33,019 nt of DNA, taken from a virus. The stretch is from IMG/VR virus record IMGVR_UViG_3300044641_000252, positions 1-33,019 of that record. The stretch is one strand, 5' to 3'. Below the pieces are notes generated by a model. The model saw only the letters and a list, made by a program, of their open reading frames with translations. It was not told the DNA's origin and searched no databases. Positions within the stretch are counted from its first letter, which is position 1. Each line of letters begins with the position of its first letter. The position numbers and the translations under genes are program-made. This document shows, piece by piece, positions 32,301 to 33,019 of the stretch.

Positions 32301-33019
32301 GAGGAAGAGAGAGGAGAAAAGTTATTGGAAGAGTTGATGACTACTAAAGGATTTATTGAGGAGACCGCAGCAAACGCAGCAGCATTAGCAGCAAGCAAGT
32401 ATGCAGGCGGTGGTAGAGCAATTCTACAATTACTTGGTACACTTGGAATGATGCTTACTGACAATGAGGAAACAAAGGCTACAATTAAAAAGATGCTAAA
32501 GGGTAGTGTCTATGTAGATCCTCTTCCTACTCAGAAGTTAAGTGGATATGGTACCGCTGATAAAGTAAATTCAGCAATAATAAAATACATTCCTCAGTTT
32601 GTGGTGCTTAGTAATTTAATTCTAGATGGAATGGGTGCAGTTAATGAATTCAAAACCATAATTGATAAGGTTCAAAATAAAGGTGTAGAAGAATTAACAG
32701 AAGATGAGGAACTAAAAGTACTAGCATTAAGCGTTATGTTTACTGCGACTCAATTATTCCTAAACTATAGAGGAACATCTTTACCATCTTACAACAACTT
32801 GAAGGCAGGAATGAAGGCAGTAAAAGAAGAAGCCGGAGTTGCTGATATAGCAGCAGGTAATGAACCTACTAAGAAGAAATCATCTGGTGGTGGTGGAAGC
32901 AGCAGAGGTGGAGGTATGAATAAGACCGACATGAAAAAGTTTAACCCTGAGTTATATGATAAGATGTACGGGCCTGGATCTGCTGCGTATGAAATAGAGC
33001 AAGAGGTTAAAGCCTTCGA
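23370..33019 (+). CDS. Giant polyvalent cargo protein with two zinc-metallopeptidase domains (3' end outside window)
   Basis: An open frame from the ATG at 23370 to the right edge, at least 3216 residues. In order: a 30-residue tandem repeat (3-32, 33-62); a Pro/Lys-rich linker; coiled coils; Gly/Ala-rich hydrophobic segments (FVGGALLGALTSIPAMAGG, from residue 478) and GALQEVADITAKEI near 610; a zincin with HEVAH (1019-1023) and EEFLAE (1076-1081); an unidentified domain (about 1171-1500); a second peptidase domain with HEIQH (1737-1741) resembling domain LPD23 of phage polyvalent proteins; long helices; and a late region (about 2611-2950, with GFFSNYPYRE) like other LPD-type modules. A Gly-rich linker lies near 3175. 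Such proteins are packaged and ejected to disarm or remodel the host. Function is inferred from architecture. Confidence 0.88.
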   Translation, partial: MNEQALNYSYELFKKDGYTGTLDQYKQLISSDKQALDYSYNLFKNDGYSGSVNDFNQLISPMAEKLVASEPVEPVKKKDTVSPFVDGGSGLTNFDPRTGQVVQETPAFAQKQPEVKLPEQKLPARTEFQFQPGKPLPAQKTAPLPKFVEEQLSAVKPELIGKTEENVVPQLKYQFGPLGFKFEETGVGDFMKATSPSGESIEISLDIIDPADREVEANKLNAFLRKGTTAVKNLSTLQKQYTDANKKIVSQKELDDSLASINAEETKILARNSEFVKTQNKLDAEKAQLESVPVQQRNTPEYIARVDDFISRADQFSGEFQSFIKDAQDLSKRGQQLNRSIGKYTEMKAQQGTWYGAALNAVANKSIYQMAKGFTGVAIDFLGEVIPTQAIMSQDDYEKNFIEQAKKEGIDVSEGEDFISLANRLDETTLANIENRVRDVAKKTVKGDIIGSIDKTSKMAMESSGVSPEYYRSIEETFVGGALLGALTSIPAMAGGPIARTVLMSSQVLAGLDDEMANDPAFADVSENEKLLVKAPIAVAVGILESVGLSNLLKQKGFLNGLVLKALGKVGTGASYKTFGEVIKNEIDSAIGRGALTLGAGVLAEVETGALQEVADITAKEIYNMAKEKEMFDTPDSVVQFIEQVGKAGLQEGIGAGVLAVPGSVSAAYRGKGFLGMDDAQFAMFEKMANDSNIQKGFVARLKSRINNGEITAAEGKDILDNYENSVSLFNSLPDNLDMRGKKEAMNLLKEKRDLQKQIEGKDEALTVPQRNRVNEINQQLTKLSEDAVQKQAAGEVPVQPGTRVGQEVAQGEPQAEPQGVTQEGQEKINDIERRRQEELSTYDEEGLNEVYEVGSDQTVGEFINAKYDAELAALEQPTQEVDVEGEVSRLEQLFAEQETAPTVSAGISISNDADVEELRNRTKSKSQQATTQEEKESVDTRVKIIDTAKKAIKTLKSVFPDIDIVIHDDEGSYNAAMADMDGASGTRGNFSYDTTPDGKTTGRIDINLSRANSRTVAHEVAHGILFKTFGENVNLFNDFRTRLSKVLKGDANKKLNDFAAKYVDPVTGQLLDVNHEEFLAELTGMLEQQETSVSVSTMQKVAALINEFVSKITGGKFKPFEDTKNTKDVVDFFNTISGAIREGSEIQQLNSQEPYSSGVAIPVSNPQEFVGKKFKSQVDIGDYKFPSGIDILTIADLPIKTLTELVRQYEGRVLIITSDATGYGVDRNGDPILGGFGFASNKKNVDDGIGFASVSTGTVRGTYTAAEKAYGTGKTLVLVMIQPPHTTINNSYGAKYIIRGLKEIAASSKEELAKTKDAIKSFIKGSKAIQNELKNDQAALKRGSEKRLFDLIDSIDENTNLEEAVKEFLNDTTFTIRKELGKGIILENKNIRTNKSTNYSKIALNNVGYNIYDFLKEYGDNTFLTDDLILNNTGGYVVGGFELDVLPKEQRETLINDIQGSGIVHPLFNAKLPGTNHFRLDGLYDVQENFSEYAKPDTEISLSKEERDALVREIYKDDKFYKAEARSIPLDKRSYTNLTVPAKTEFKDKYLKQRGLLTEATPNVPTKVAKGEGFIPREGAAEQMAKRDFVSRTQDEATPKSKRVSKSQIIGENAQLEAVVRHDLGVAKILSREGLLPQRTKLITGWELGSDGKWRYEIPDGKFKENIDISSPSKLSDIFDAPELYKAYPEARNIEVEFKLLPEKEFGNFSPDTGAIIINRSKYKNDRAAAELTMLHEIQHWIQVKEIFQGGSSVVQAEFKMKKIVDYFEKLVKKRESIYDSARLFYSDNQEVVKEAKELLDFAKSQYDIVKELTFEKGTKEEKAKATEMIKNLSEYAKRGIPSAQNLIDELSKKNPAEAFNLYYRVAGEVEARNVEYRNKLTKSQKRNILLSDTENIDRDDQIMIDSFDFIFQADEMKNEFRVSKSQLDDQDRINKLINDARAQGFSEEAIILFLQRKGLTDKAIDTAMAKAEPAAKKVEVTEEFAPGYDRVLNNMFGKDGVVAKSRRRGVSEEDTMQNAINYLRGTKVYENATDVQREAMERNVNKEFKKREKRAPSAEKVVGKPKKKEVTVDEMAALKDQIKLEARAAREAKGDLNTKRKALAAKIIAARKKGTITAAQARALVNRISKVNLDNPIMVDRLLAYIEKVFDNANYAADMAELRKLQKQAKSRKHTSMSNLVDRFTSINPELIPLDKIQEYKEALDFLNNRTPSYSKMNEMLSEIESYQVADQFDAVKTKDGLMDKFNSILSNKVESVEDYIELIKDINSFKRKAYQLLQNEVITQEEYEDLIDGAGKNQATIEKKFAEQIKKIKSDLISEIKTQRPKTNPEFTKEENDLIKEYLELSDADLESLSPEELFILNDLLENISNGEIDVFRFGNIVSKASKNKEGVAVGKQLKGSKLSLGSAELRKKMAQFESSFWEGLLGLGRATSGPLQKFIISPFNRAIGSYEKFLRDGYNDFLKLKKKYKIDDSKLIKSTKQMTKIGMLTTYLQEYMAQFDPNNKGVDNIGKRDWFKEILASETMRDDYSPEELKIIEEVYKSLPKDKDGNVDPKAVYDSYMANDGKFFTENEKGFFDEVMEWKKKNSTSKQKAANEMNGNPFKEIPFHMLRSRYGSSAPQIAPSTSGDNGMVRIKAGTGKERVSEAVGAINTNFEKLFIKGLEQTGRDYFLSKALKDINNVLASAKKELAGDKDPLVKAISYTLSDALAYEFSDTASQNILKRLVQARAAMTLFDPIRAGVEFTSTLLSFGLRARTLSGYKNLFGSQGDMKNLLEFTNSPLRLRQNINNAIDINDGRIEPQGMFMKWTNFLSGLPERTMMVTSWMPTFTNEFQNITGEKFDMKKFNDSEAYREKYGKAIKDASAVADAQTEKIIGPTTKAGQRRDIIIFPGKTVGRDTVSGQILGFFSNYPYREITEFFNGFREALEVLKKGDTVDSLSKLQKPLGIALNVAAYGFLSSVVYASRLILFGDDEEEERGEKLLEELMTTKGFIEETAANAAALAASKYAGGGRAILQLLGTLGMMLTDNEETKATIKKMLKGSVYVDPLPTQKLSGYGTADKVNSAIIKYIPQFVVLSNLILDGMGAVNEFKTIIDKVQNKGVEELTEDEELKVLALSVMFTATQLFLNYRGTSLPSYNNLKAGMKAVKEEAGVADIAAGNEPTKKKSSGGGGSSRGGGMNKTDMKKFNPELYDKMYGPGSAAYEIEQEVKAF
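23376..23555 (+). repeat. Tandem 30-residue repeat at the start of the giant protein
   Basis: Two copies of 90 nt in one frame. Copy one has ALNYSYELFKKDGYTGTLDQ and copy two has ALDYSYNLFKNDGYSGSVND, and both end in QLIS. The shared pattern is QAL-x-YSY-x-LFK-x-DGY-x-G, with exact 30-residue spacing. It could be a packaging or docking signal, since it precedes a flexible linker. Confidence 0.88.
26421..26613 (+). other. First zinc-metallopeptidase motif in the giant protein
   Basis: AHEVAHGILFKTFG supplies the HExxH zinc site (H1019, E1020, H1023). About 55 residues later NHEEFLAEL (E1076, E1077, E1081) offers the third ligand. The strand before it, GRIDINLSRANSRT, is the usual edge strand of such zincins. 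This HExxH plus EExxAE arrangement is frequent in peptidase modules of phage and plasmid polyvalent proteins. Confidence 0.85.
28206..28640 (+). other. Second zinc-metallopeptidase domain, LPD23-like
   Basis: LITGWELGSDGKWRYEIPDG, then SKLSDIFDAPELYKAYPEAR, then TGAIIINRSKY and MLHEIQHWIQVKEIFQGGSS. The GW-x-G-x-DGKWR-x-EI start, the L-x-AYP block and the LHEIQHxIQ zinc motif (H1737, E1738, H1741) followed by GGS are the pattern I know as large polyvalent protein-associated domain 23. All lie in the frame of the giant gene. Confidence 0.85.

Noticed and set aside
1-33019. tRNA genes, CRISPR arrays, insertion sequences, integrase or attachment sites
   Set aside because: All gaps are under 90 nt and none shows a cloverleaf, spaced direct repeats, transposase ends or an integrase-linked repeat.

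Overview
The window is the virion-structure and DNA-packaging half of a tailed double-stranded DNA phage. All 20 protein genes lie on the + strand, mostly 1-4 nt apart or overlapping. The host is probably a member of the Bacteroidota. Evidence for that is the AT-rich DNA, the near absence of Shine-Dalgarno sites, two promoter-like elements matching the Bacteroidota -7 consensus (TAnnTTTG), and protein families I know mainly from Bacteroidota phages. TAA, TAG and TGA all end genes, so the standard code applies. Gene order and the look of the portal, ring, tail-hub and cargo proteins suggest a short-tailed (podovirus) particle, perhaps related to the crAss-like phages (Crassvirales). That placement is an inference made without database searches.

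Layout. Positions 1-1559: the C-terminal part of a tail fibre, cut by the left window edge, with degenerate repeats and a self-cleaving S74 chaperone tail. 1615-3289: five small genes, including a fibre-associated protein, a conserved small virion-type protein, a protein that looks like a tandem GroES co-chaperonin, and a small helical protein in the usual place of a small terminase subunit. 3258-8595: the packaging genes, terminase large subunit and portal, separated by a GIY-YIG homing endonuclease. 8605-12381: a head module with a promoter, a scaffold-like protein, the major capsid protein and two small head-type proteins, punctuated by three terminator-like hairpins. 12385 to the right edge: a second promoter and a compact operon of more than 20 kb. 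It holds two head-tail ring proteins, a 1488-aa tail hub (muzzle), two further tail or fibre proteins, a GNAT-like protein, two internal (ejected) proteins and a giant protein of more than 3216 residues that runs off the window.

How the parts fit together. Scaffold and capsid protein build the head. Terminase fills it through the portal. The ring proteins and hub form the short tail, and the fibres bind the host. The last three genes look like cargo carried in the particle and ejected into the cell. The giant cargo protein is the most interesting element. It has a 30-residue tandem repeat at its start, Gly/Ala-rich hydrophobic segments, two separate zinc-metallopeptidase motifs (HEVAH at residues 1019-1023 and HEIQH at 1737-1741), an unidentified domain between them, and long helical regions. 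This is the architecture of a phage polyvalent protein.

No gap exceeds 90 nt, and I found no tRNA, rRNA, CRISPR array, insertion sequence, integrase or attachment site. No minus-strand frame looks like a real gene.
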